Assembly (NCBI GenBank): GCA_001579985.1
Contig: LRSR01001364.1
Coordinates: 1 to 30,860, forward strand
DNA length: 30,860 bases
Direction: 5' to 3'
Source: Hypsibius dujardini
Lineage: Eukaryota > Tardigrada > Eutardigrada > Parachela > Hypsibiidae
Of the stretch, positions 12,991-26,389 are shown in pieces (the stretch's first letter is position 1; each line of letters starts with the position of its first letter). The notes under the pieces are model-generated. The model saw only the letters and a program-made list of their open reading frames with translations. It searched no databases and was not told where the DNA came from. Made by a program: the position numbers and the translations under genes.

Positions 12991-13827
12991 TTGTTTGTTT
13001 GTCTGTTATTGAGTTGATCTCTTCGGTTTAGATGTGACGGATATCGGGACTGCTCGGATGGTTCGGACGAGAAACAGTGCACTTCTCGCGCGCCCGGTCG
13101 ATGCAAAGCGGACGAGCTTCAGTGCACCACCTCACGCACTTGCATCCCCAAGAAGTGGAAGTGCGACGGCCAGTCCGACTGCGACGACGGATCCGACGAG
13201 ACGGGCTGCACTAATATAACATGTGGAGAGGAGTTCTTCACTTGCGGCAACGAACGTTGCGTCTACAAGTCGTGGATGTGCGATGGACGAGACGATTGCT
13301 ACGACGGATCCGACGAGACTGATGCCAGCTGTGGCGTTAAGCCTTTTACCTGCCCGTCTGGGCAGTGGCGATGTGTGAGGGGGGATGTCTGTGTCAACGA
13401 CTCGGCGGTGTGTGATGGCAAGCAGGACTGTCCCCAGGGCTCGGATGAGGGTCCCCGGTGTTCCGCGGAGAAGTGTGATCCGATCGCGATGCGGTGCTCG
13501 AATCTGTGTATCCAGACGCCGATGGGTCCATTGTGTCGCTGCCCGGTGGGGATGGTCTTACGAGCCGACGGAAAAAACTGCGACGACGTCGACGAATGCG
13601 AGAATCCGAGTACTTGCTCGCAAATCTGCACCAATACCAAGGGCGGATTCCATTGCGAATGCGCGAATGGATACCAGATTGGACCGGATCATAGGTGCGT
13701 TTTTTTTGTAGGCAAACAAACAGACAGTCAGGCAGCCAGCCAGCCAGCCAGACAGACAGACAGACAGACAGACAGTCAGGCAGCCAGCCAGCCAGCCAGC
13801 CAGACACACAGACACACAGACAGACAC

Positions 13828-13861
<34 letters not shown>

Positions 13862-16800
13862 CGATACATCTACCAAACATCGCGGTAAAGATTGACGCTC
13901 ACACACACAGTCAGACATCTGAATTCTTAGATCGCGGCCAACCGTATTTGTCTTACAGGTCATGTAAGGCGACTAATGATTCAGCTGTCGTTTTCATCTC
14001 GAATCGTCGCACCATCCTGAAGACTGGTCTGTCTGGTATGAATATCGAGGCCTACAACACAAACGTGACCAACGTGGTCGCCCTGGCAGCCGATCTGAAA
14101 ATGGGCCGGATTTTCTGGTCGGATTTGCGTCAGAAGGCCATTATGCGCGGCCCGGCTGATGGAAAGAACCGCACAGACACCCGTCGAGCCATCATCACGT
14201 CTGGTGTGGATGTTGTGGAAGGGATGGTGTTTGACTGGATCGGTAGGAACCTCTACTGGACCGATTCGTCGCTGGACACGATCAACGCCGCAACGTCGGA
14301 CGGTCGGCATCGGATTGTGCTGTTCGCGCAAAACATCTCTCGACCGCGAGGCATCACGTTAGACCCTCGGGATGGAGCGCGGTTTCTGTTTTGGACGGAA
14401 TGGGGCGAGCGACCGCGCATTGAACGGGCCAGTCTGGATGGAACCGCGAGGAAGAGCATCATCACTGTGAAGATATTCTGGCCCAACGGACTGGCGATTG
14501 ACCTGCCGAATAAGCGACTGTACTTCGCCGACAGCAAGTTGGACTTCATTGATTTCTGTAATTACGACGGATCTGGACGGACACAAGTTCTGGCTAGCGC
14601 TCTGGTATGTAGTTTTACCTCTTTTTTCTATCTATATGTATTTCTGTCTGTCTGTCCGTCTGTCTGTTTGTTTGTCTGTTTGTCTGTCTGTCAGTCGTAT
14701 AGCCTTTTACTGTATATGTCTGTCTAATTGATTGTTTGTGCATTTTCCCCTAATTACTCACGTCACGTAGGCTCTGCACCATCCCCATGCAATGGCGGTT
14801 TTCGAGGACTCCATGTACTGGACGGACCGGCAAATCAACCGCGTCAACAGAGCGGACAAGTTTAAAGGCAGCAACAGTTCCGTCATGACCTACAAGATCG
14901 CTCAACCCTTGGGTATCCTGGTGTACCACGCCGTCACCCAGCCCGATGAAAAGAATCCCTGTGAAAATTCGGGATGCAGTCATATGTGCTTACTCTCCGC
15001 CAACGCCACTGCTTCATTCACCTGCGTGTGTCCCTCCGGCTTCATCCTGGCAGGCGACAAGAGAGCATGCGGGGAAATCCCTGACCTCCAGTTTCTCATG
15101 ACCATGCAGGACAAGTCGCTGCGTGGTATTCGAATGGATTTGGCAGACAAGGAGTGGCAGGCACCGTTGTCGGTGGTCGGCATGGAAAACGGCTACGATT
15201 TCGCTGTGGATTCGGAGAACCGGATGTTCTACTACACCCAGAAAGACGACAAGAGTGACAATGGTACGTTGACTGAACGGATGCCTCGATCCAGGCAGGT
15301 TGACAACAGGGCATACAGATGGACAGGTAGACAGACAACTGGTAGACAGGCAAGCAGACGGTGAGACAGAAAGACCGATTGAGAGCCAGACCTACAAGCA
15401 GGTTGCATTGATAACGAGGCAAAACTGGCACGCAGGGTAATTTTATTCACCATTCCAGGCACCCTGTGGTCCATCAACTTCGATGGCGACAACCGAACCA
15501 GAATTCTGCGAACCGGTTTGATCGGATCACCGTATTCCGTAGCGTACGACTATATCGGCCAAAATCTGTACGTCGGAAATGTGGAGCAGAAGCAGATTCT
15601 GATGACGCGGAACAATGCGCGCCGGCAAATTTACAAGGTCGTGCTGGGAAATAACGGCAATGAAACAGGAGTGTCGCGGCCGGTCTCGCTGGCCATTAGT
15701 CCGGCCGAGGGGTTGCTCTTCTGGGGCGACAACGGCGGTGTGAATATCCCGGTGAAGATCGGTAAGGTCCGACTGGATGGGCAGAACGCTGCCGTGGTCT
15801 TCCGCGTGGACATCTACAAGATCAGCTTCATCACGTACGACCCCAAGAGCCAGATGATCTACTGGAGCGATGTGTCGAAAAATGAGGTTTGTGCGCGCTG
15901 CTCACACTGCTTGATTGCAAAGCCTGAACATTTTCCCGTTTGAAGCCCCTTTGATCAGATACTTTAAGTGATTGTAAACTTTTTGAGCCCTTGGCCTCTT
16001 TGGCCCTTTTGGGCCCTTTCTGCCGTTTGTGTGAGATGCAATATCCAATTTGACCTGTCTGTCATCGGTCTGCATTATAAAAGCATCCCATTACAGATTA
16101 GTTGCGGACGAAGCGACGGCACGATGCGCCGGACGATTGTCAATCATAACATCCAAACGCCACAGGGTCTGGTGGTCTGGGATGATAAGCTATACTACGC
16201 CGATTCCGCCTATGAGGCCATCACCAGGGTCGATTTGCCAGCCGGAGACAAGCGGGTAAGCCAGAAATGTTTTTTACCTTCACTGCACTTGATATCTTTC
16301 CCGGGTAACAAAATTCTCTCCTAGCCACGTCAAAGATCATTGTTTATCGGGTTATATTACTCTCTTGACTTTATTTAGATCGATCTGCGAACGGCCTACA
16401 CATCTCCGCGGCAGATGAAAATTTACCGCCGCTCCAGTGTGATCGACATCCAGAGCCATCCCTGTCGCAACAACAACGGCGGCTGTGAACAGTTTTGCAT
16501 TCCCCTCGGCGCTTCCGACCGCACGTGCGGCTGCGGGGCCGGTTTCACCATCGTCGACGGGAGCAAGTGTAAAAGCTTCGAACAGTTCGCCATCATCAGC
16601 CAGCTCTCGCAGATCCAAGGCATCTTCTTCGCGGGCAATTCCAGCGAGATCGCCATGACCCCGATCAGCGGGCCGGAACGCAATGCCCTCCATGTGGATT
16701 TCTATTATCAAGACCGGTGGATTTACTGGACGGATTTCAACAAGGACCGATCGCCGGAGTTGCCAAACGGCATTTTCCGCATCCATCCCGACGGATCGGG

Positions 16801-19800
16801 CTTCAAACAGATCATCTCGACCGGTGTCGGAGTGACTGGCATTCGTGGCCTGGCTGTCGACTGGGTGGCGGGGAATATTTACTTTACGAACGTCTTTGCG
16901 ACGGAAACGTTCGTAGAGGTCTGCCGGTTGGATGGAAAGTTCCGGAAAGTATTGTTTAAGACTGAGCGGGATTCGCCGAGACAGGTAAACTTTGGCTGGG
17001 CATCTATTGGCCTGATTGCCTGTGTATTTTTTTGTCTGTCTGTCTGTCTTTCTATTTGCCTGCCTGACTATCTGTCTGTCTTTCTATTTGCCTGCCTGAC
17101 TATCTGTCTGTCTGTCTTTCTGTCTGCCTGTCTGCCTGCCTGTCTGTCTGTCTATCTGTCTATCTCTCTCTCTGTGACTGTCTGTCTGTATGTATGCCTT
17201 TTTGTCTGTTTGCGTGTCTATATAAATCTTGTCTACCTTTATGTCTGTCTGTCTGTCGGTTTGCATGCCTGTATATTATCTGATCTATCTATATGTCGGT
17301 CTAAGCGTTTGTCCATATATCTGTTAGTCTGCCTCTGTCTGCCTCTGTCTGCCTGTTGACATGTCTTCTATATATCTGTCTCATTGTATCTAGCGACAAA
17401 GCGGTTTGTGTATTATGTGCGTTTTTTGTAGATCACCGTCAATCCGATTAAAGGCTTCATGTACTGGACCGATTACGGACAATTTCCGAAGATTGAGCGC
17501 GCCTACCTTGACGGAAGCGGTCGAAAACCAATTGTCACTTCCGGGATTTCGACACCTCGTGACATCACCATTGATCACGCTACCAATGACGTCTACTGGG
17601 TCGATTCCGTGGTGGACTCCATCCAGAGCGTCAATTACCTCGGAGGAAACCGCCGGGACATTCGCAGTGAATCTACCGGATATCGCCTTCCCTCACCCTA
17701 TGGTGTCGCCATTTACGAAGACAAGGTCTACTGGGTGGATCGAAATCTGCAGGCACTGTTCCGTGCGAGCAAGTTTGCGGATAATAAGACCGACCCGGAG
17801 CGCTTGATGGCCAACTTGGAGACCGTTCGGGATGTGGCGATCTTTGCTCAGAGCAACCAGCCGATGCCGACTAGGTAATACAATCGGATTCTCATCCTCA
17901 TCTGATTCTTTGTCCATTAGCGTGTGGATAGCTTGACAGCAAAATTCGATTTTGAAATCTCGGATGAAAAATGTTAAAATTAGTTTCACATTTATTTTGT
18001 GTGTTTGGCTAATTAATTTGATGGATTTATCTATTTTGGTTTTCTTTAATAAGTGAGATTGCGACAATTTGACGTCATTTCGGGAATAATTTTACATACT
18101 AAACAGTTTATTAATAAATACTTCTTATTTTATGTAGACGATCGGTGTGTGAACCGGAGGCGAACGGTTGCGACCAGCTCTGCTTTGCCGTTTTGTCATC
18201 CGACGATCCGGCAGCTCAGATGGAGCGGAAGTGCGGATGCGCGATGGGACGTCTATCGGGCGACCAGCAGACCTGCATCGCCTGGGAGGAGTACCTCATC
18301 TACACCGACATGGGCAACCTCCGCGGGATGCATTTCAATCCGGAATTCACAGGATCGCCGTTCGAGGCCAATGGTGTGACCATCCAATCCATCACCGGGA
18401 TGGACTTTGACGGGAAGAATAAGCGACTGATATTTGCTATTAACGGACCTCGTCCAGCTATTCGGTGGATCAGCGTGAGGAATCCCAGCGATAATGGGAC
18501 GATCATCTTCAAGTCGGACAATTTTACCAATCCTAAAGCGTCTGGGTTGTTGGCACAGCCGGAGGGTATCGCGTACGATTGGACCTCTGATCGCATTTAC
18601 TGGGCGGATAGCTCGCGGAAGAAAATTTTTTCAACAGGTAACTTAATTTACAGAGTAAATTTTATTCATGCAGCCATGCCTTTATGCCTGTCGGTCTGCC
18701 GGTCGTTGGCTTGCATTATTTCAGTTTGTCTGCCTAACGGTCTGTCGATGTGTCTGTCCGTCGGTATGTGTGTCTACGTGTCTGCCTGCCTGACGGTCTG
18801 TCGATCTGTTTGTCTGTCTGTCTGTCTATCTATTCGTCGGTGTGTGTGTCTACGTGTCTGCCTGCCTCACGGTCTGTCGATCTGTCTGTCTGTCTGTCTG
18901 TTTGTCTATCTATTCGTCGGTGTGTGTGTCTACGTGTCTGCTTGCCTGTCTGTTTGTGGTGTCTGAATGTTAGATTTCTTGTTATCATTTAGATTTTGCC
19001 GGAACCAGCAGCATCGCAGTGGTGGACGTCACCCGGCCCAAAGCCATCGCTCTGCACCCCTGCCGCGGCCAGATCTACTTCACTGACTGGGTCATCCCCA
19101 ACGGTGTCATCAAACGCGCCTCTCTCGCCGGCACCAACATCGAAGTCGTGGTCAGCAAGGGCCTCGTCCAGCCCACCGGGCTCGCTATCGACTACGCGGA
19201 CGACATGATCTATTACGCTGACGCGATCCTGGAGAAGCTGGAGCGCTGCAAACTCGACTGTGTCACCCCCGAAACGCTCATCACCTCCGCCATTTATCCC
19301 TACGCATTGACCGTCTGGGGCGACTACATCTACTGGTCGGACATCTCCTTGCGGGGCATTTACCGAGCGGAAAAGTATTCCGGCGCACGATTGGAGACCT
19401 TGGTGTCCCGTCTTCCCTCCGCACCGCGGGCCTTGTTGGCCTACTCACCGAGCAAGCAGAATTGCAGCGGTTCACCGTGTGATTACAACAACGGCGGCTG
19501 CTTCCAGACTTGTTCGCCCAATTTCAACGGTTCCGTCACGTGCGGCTGTAATGCCTCTTCCACCTTGGTCAATGCCGGCACCTACTGCGCGCCGGACAAC
19601 CAGACGGCCAGTCCGTCCTGCGATGTGGCCAACTTTTTCTGCCACAACGGCAAGTGCATCCAACGGCAGTGGGCCTGCGACGGGGACGATGACTGGTATG
19701 AGGGTTGAAAGCCTTTTTTCCTCTGAAAATGAACAATGTTTGACGTTGGTTTTTTATATTTTTGGTGTTACTTTTTAACAGCGGAGATAATTCCGATGAG

Positions 19801-21283
19801 GACAAGAAGTACTGCGCGGTCCGCTCGTGCGGCACCAATGAGTTCCAGTGTGCGAATAAGAAGTGCATTTCGGCGGCCTGGCGGTGCGACCATGAAAACG
19901 ACTGCGGCGATGGGAGCGACGAGCTGCTGTGCACTTACAAGAAGTGCGGGGACAATGAGTTTACCTGTGAGAACTCGCGGTGCATCAGCCAAGACCAGGT
20001 AAATACAGCCTGCTGTTAGGTGGGTGGGTAGGTGGGTGAGTGGGTGAGTGGGTGTTCTATGGTCAAGCCAGACAGGCAGACGCGGATATTACTGGTCCGA
20101 CCATTGGAAATATCGATCCTATACTCGTACCTAAGAAGTTTCAGCAACTAATTCTTGCTTAATTTTTATTCTAATATTTTATTTTTTCGTTTTAATTTTT
20201 TCGGCGCTGACAACATCAGTGAAACCTTTCAGAACTATGGGAAACCTAGCAAAACGTGACAGCACATTCCGAAAGCACTGCGATTTGCCCGGAATGAAGA
20301 TGTCCACGCATTCGCCGGTTCAACTTGAGTCGTAGCATTGTACGCTGAACGACTGTTGTGTTCCCTTAGGTCTGCGACGGCATCAACGACTGCAAGGACA
20401 ACTCAACCTCCGACGAGAACTCCATTAACTGCCCCAGTGTCAACCGGACCTGCCCGCGGAACACCCTCAAGTGTAACACCACCAATATCTGCATCGACCC
20501 GTACTGGCTGTGCGACGGTGACAACGACTGCGGGGACAACTCGGACGAGAACCCCATGTTCTGTCAGAAGACCACCTGCCCCACCAACTCATTCCGCTGC
20601 CCCAACATGCGCTGCATCCCCGGCACCTGGTACTGCGACGGCGACAACGACTGCGGGGACGGCGCAGACGAGCCGGCCAACTACTGCAACAGCACCAGTC
20701 GCACCTGCTACGGGAACCTCTTCACGTGTGGCAACGGGAACTGCATTCCGCAGATCTTCGTCTGCGACGGGGATGTGGACTGTCCGGACGGCAGTGATGA
20801 ATCGGTGGCGCAGTGTCGCAACCATACCTGCTCGGCGAATGAGTTTGAGTGCCCGTCGAACAAGGCCGCCGGACGGAATCCGTGTATCTATCGCCAATGG
20901 GTGTGTGACGGCGATCCGGACTGTGCGGGCGGAGAGGATGAGAAGCAGCCGGGCTGTCCGCCACAGCAGAACTGTTCATCGACCGATTTTGCGTGTGCGA
21001 ATGGGCGGTGCGTCAACAGCAAATATAAGTGCGACCATGAGGATGATTGCGGCGATAGGTCGGATGAATATGCGACGTGTGTCTATACTCCTTGCCAAGG
21101 TTGGTGGTCACCGTTCCGTAGAAAAGCAGACAGCCAGCCAGCCAGACAGACACGCAGATAGACAGACAGGCAGATAGACAGACAGACAGACAAACAGACA
21201 AACAGAGACAGACAGACAGAAAGACAGACAGACAGACACAGACAAACGGACAGGAAAACAAAGGAAACAGACAAGCCGAGTGG

Positions 21284-21357
<74 letters not shown>

Positions 21358-22599
21358 GGTAGAATCAAGGGCGGACTGTCTAACAGTCTAATTTACCGTT
21401 GTATTCTTTTTCAGCGAACGAAATTGCCTGTTCTTCTGGACGCTGCATTCCGAGTCAGTGGAAGTGCGACGGGGACAATGATTGTCGGGATGGCAGTGAC
21501 GAACAAAATTGCACCAATACCACCATCTGCGATGTGAACCAGTTCCAGTGCGACAGCGGTCAGTGCATTCTGCAGACACTTGTTTGCAACAAGGTTATGG
21601 ACTGTAATGACACGAGGTAAGTTGTTTGGGGTGCTACCCGGGAGTGGTTCGACGTTCTCCTCTCATGATGCTTTTTTCCCTGGTCAGTGACGAGCGCCAT
21701 TGCGGAATCAACGAATGTGCCCGCGTACAGGACAATCAGTGTGGGCAGGGCTGCATCGACACGGCGACCGGATTTAAGTGCACGTGTAATCAGGGGTATA
21801 AACTGTTGGCGGACGGGAAGGCCTGCAAGGACATCGATGAGTGTCTCGAAGTCCCCGGCACGTGCGACCAGTACTGCTCCAACACAGTGGGATCGTTTAT
21901 TTGCAAGTGCAATTCGACTTACTACACCTCGCTCGGGGATAACAAGAGCTGCAAGCGAAACGACAATCTTGAGCCTTGGCTGATTTTCAGGTACATTCAA
22001 CCTTAATAGAACTGTGTGTCTGTCTGACTGTTTGTTTGTCTGTCTGTCACTCTGTCAGTTTGTCTGTGTATCTTTGTGTTAGTCTGTCCGTTTCCTGTAT
22101 CTGCATTTCCGGTCAAAAAGGAAACCATACAATCTATTTGACTGTAGCAATCGGCATTACATCCGCAACCTGACTACCGACGGCAAATACCTCCGCTTAG
22201 TCAAGAGCGAGCTCCGAAACGTCGTCGCTTTGGATTTTGATATGGCGCAGGGAAAGATCTACTATGCTGACGTCGAGACCCGGCGCATCGTCCGAATCAA
22301 TGCTTCAAATCCCAACGGAACGGCCGAAATCTTGATTCGTCATCAAGTGAACGGCTTGGAAGGCCTGTCTGTCGATTGGATCGGTAAAAAAATGTATTGG
22401 GCGGACCGCGTGGTTAAGGAGCTGGCTGTGGCGGAACTCAATGGAACCGGTCGAATGACTTTGCTGAGGACTGGACTTAGTGAACCGCGTGCGGTGGTGG
22501 TGCACCCCGGAACTGGGTAATTAAGATAAAATTTCAGGCAATACAAGCAGACAGACCATGTTCAATTCAACAGGCAGGCAGGCAGGCAGTCAGGCAGTG

Positions 22600-22646
<47 letters not shown>

Positions 22647-23578
22647 TAGACGAAAGCCTCTAATGGCAGCATTTTGTTCAACCGTATTCCTTGACGGACA
22701 TTACAGTTACGTCTATTTCACCGATTGGGGTCTTACACCGTTCATTGCTCGCATCGGAATGGATGGAATAATGTTCAAACGGATTGTCACGGAAAAATTG
22801 GGTTGGCCCAACGCTTTGACCATCGATTATATTACCGACAAATTGATTTGGGCGGATGCTCATTTGAACGTGGTCGAAATGTCCGATATGGAAGGTCGAA
22901 ACCGTGTAAAGGTAAGTCGGAAACCGTCCATCAATCCAACAGGCGTCAGCCAACAACCGTAGCAATTGATTCGAAGCGAATCACATTTTTCCTTTTCCTA
23001 GGTCCTGTCTGGCCAGATGGTGGTACCCCATGTGTTCTCCCTTACTGTTATGGACGGTTACCTCTACTGGACCGATTGGGATTTCCAGGCAGTGATGAAG
23101 GCGAAAATGTTTGTCGACAAGAATGGAACCATCATCCGAAACACTACTCATCGCCCATACGATATCAACGTTAGTTGTCTCATTCCCCCCATTTATTTGA
23201 TCATTTCTGGAGAATAATTGTTCACTTATGTGGCTCTCTAGATTTGGCATCCTGTGAGGCAGCCAGTCTACGACAACCCGTGCGCTCAGAACAATGCCGG
23301 TTGTTCCCATCTGTGTCTGCTGTCGCCCGGGATCTTCGACAACAAAGTCGGCTACAGCTGTGCTTGCCCGACCAACTTTGGCCTTCTGCCGGACGAGCAC
23401 ACTTGTGTGGCCAACTGCAGCGCCAACCAGTTCCGCTGCGGCAAACCTGACGAAAAATGCATTCCCGTATTGTGGAGGTAATAGACTTGTTTGCATTTAC
23501 ACTGCACATGTACTGTACAGATAAACAACGAGCAATTGTTGAGATGGAAGTCAGACAGACAGACAGACATACAGATAA

Positions 23579-23612
<34 letters not shown>

Positions 23613-26292
23613 GGGCAGACAGGCAGGCAGACAGAACAACAGTCAGACAGACTGACAAAGAAACAGACAGACAGACACGCCGACCATTCGGCAAATATGT
23701 ATGAATGCTTTTCTGTATCAGATGCGATGGCGAAAAGGATTGCGGTGATGGATCCGATGAAGGTGGCACATGTCCGCCTCGACGCTGTTTGCCGGGTCAA
23801 TTTCAATGCGCCAACAGTAACTGCACTTTGCCACTTTTCATCTGCGACGGCAAGGACGATTGTGGGGATAAATCCGATGAAAAAACTTGCAACGTACCGT
23901 GTGATCAATGGCAGTTTAAGTGCAATCGCACCGGTCGCTGCATCCCTCAGGGATGGGCTTGTGACGGTGATGATGATTGTGGGGATAATAGTGACGAAGC
24001 CGGGGCAGTTTGCAAGGCTAAGGTAGTACATAAATTTTACTTCATCGTGTGAGAGGTCAATGTTGCTTACCGAGTCCTCCTTTCCTAGGCTTGTGATCTC
24101 GATACAGAATTTAAATGCAAAACGTCGGGTCGCTGTATTCCAAAGAGCTGGTACTGTGACTTCGATGACGATTGTGGCGATGGATCCGATGAGCCTCCGG
24201 GTCAATGTCGAAACCGGACATGTCTAGCTGGATGGAGCAGATGTCAAGGGTCACCTCTAAACTATCGCTGCATTCCAAGTAAGAGTTGCCAATGGTGCAT
24301 AAATTGACGCAGACAGACAGACAGACAGCATACAGAATACAGACATGACCAGACAGACAGACAGACAGAAAGACAGACAGACAGACAGACAGATAGACAG
24401 ATAGACAGACAGACAGACAGACAGTCAGACAGTTAGACCGATAGACAGACAGAGGCAGGCCATACAGATAAAAATATTGGATGACATGAAAGGCAGTTGA
24501 GGACAAGAATAATTCTTCATGAAGTCACCGTTTTAATTTTCAGACTGGCATATTTGCGACGGGAAAAACGACTGTCGCGATGGCTGGGACGAGCTCCCAA
24601 TCAACTGTCCCAACTGCACCGCCCGTGGTCAATTCCAATGTCGCAACCGAAAGTGCGTGCCTCAACGATGGACATGTGATTTCCAGGACGACTGCGGCGA
24701 TCGGTCTGACGAAGACCCAACCTACTGCGAAGGACGCTATCGAAATTGCTCGGAGATGGAGTATAAGTGCGGCAATGGACGTTGCATCCTGGCCCGTTGG
24801 GTCTGTGATCAAGACAACGACTGCGGCGACATGAGGTAAACTTCTAATTTTAGCTTCTAAGTTTTGTGCGCTAATTCTTCCCCCCCCCCACACACAGCGA
24901 TGAGCAAAACTGCACAAACTTCAAATGCAACGCCGAGCAGTTCACCTGCACCAGTGGTCATTGCATCTCCAAGAGATTTGTCTGCGACGGCGACCGGGAC
25001 TGTCTGGACAATTCCGACGAACGGAACTGCAGCACCAAATTCCCGGGTGGTCAGTGTCCGACGACCCGGTTCACCTGCGACAACGGGGTTTGCATCAGTC
25101 CGGATTGGCTGTGTGACGCTGACAACGACTGCGGGGATAACTCTGACGAGACTCAGAAAGCTTGTAGTACGCCTTCATTTCTAAGAAAATTTCTTGTATG
25201 TCCGTAATCTTCAGTGGGTTAACGGATTATGCGTTGTTCGTTGCAACAGCTCTCCTTCCGAAATGCGACCCGGCGACCAAATTCTTGTGCGGTAACGGGA
25301 AATGCATCCCCAGGTACCGCATCTGCGACGGGTTCGACACTTGTGGGGATGGGTCTGACGAGTCGCCCAGCATCTGTCGGCCGAAGTGCCAAGCTGGAGA
25401 CTTTAAGTGCCAGGACGGGACCTGTGTGGCGCCCGAAAAGGTCTGCGACCGAAATCGGGACTGTCCAAACGGCCAAGACGAGGACGGATGCAGTAAGTGG
25501 CGCAGAAGTGTTGGTTAAAATCTTCTGCTCTGAATTCATCGTAGTCTAATCTTAGCTTAAGAAAAAAAGTGGTTCGATCGGAATTTGAAAAACCTTTTAC
25601 CCCTTGTATATATTTTTCTTTTCTGCGGTCTTTATCTACGGTTTCTTTCTTTTGTTGATCGTCTACTGGATTGACGGTGTTATGTGATTATTTTACAGTT
25701 TCCGCGACTGATGCCATTAAAAGTTGCACCAACAATAACGGTGGTTGTCTCCACAACTGCAACCCCTTGGCTAACGGATACTACTGCTCGTGTCGCGAGG
25801 GCTTCCAGGTTTCCCCGCGTGATCATCGTTCTTGCATTGAGATTGACATGGTGAGTGAATTGCGTCTGGTCTCATGGTGATCTAACGTGTGAGACTTATT
25901 AATCGGAGCAATCGTTGCAGTGTTCGATACCTTGGCTCAACAACTGCACCCAAATCTGCACCAACACGAAGGACAGCTTTGTCTGTTCCTGCAAGGAAGG
26001 CTTCAACGTTATGGGGAAAGACTGCTTGGCCGCGGATGCTCCGTCATTGTTGTTGGCTAGCGGTTCCGAAATTAGGAGACTCAAAATGAACCGTGCTGGC
26101 AGTGGACCGTACGATAACGTCATTTCTAACGAAAGCCGGATCAACGCCGTCGACTATGACATTAAGAACGGTACCGACGAACTGACTGACTGACAAGCAG
26201 ACAGACATATGATTAGACAGTCACGGAGGATGAGAGGCTAACAAACTGATTGAAAGAAAGACAGACAAACAGAAAGACAAACAGACAGGCAG

Positions 26293-26348
<56 letters not shown>

Positions 26349-26357
26349 AACAAACAA

Positions 26358-26389
<32 letters not shown>

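Noticed and set aside
20338-21177. 279-codon plus-strand frame rich in Thr, Arg and Pro
   Set aside because: Wrong frame over exon 28; the true frame gives six-cysteine LA modules.
21124-21360. Regular repeat resembling a CRISPR array
   Set aside because: The unit is four bases with no unique spacers, in an intron of an animal gene.
23222-24205. 327-codon frame on the minus strand
   Set aside because: It crosses real exons 34-36 and a microsatellite and has no recognisable domain; it is a shadow of the receptor exons.
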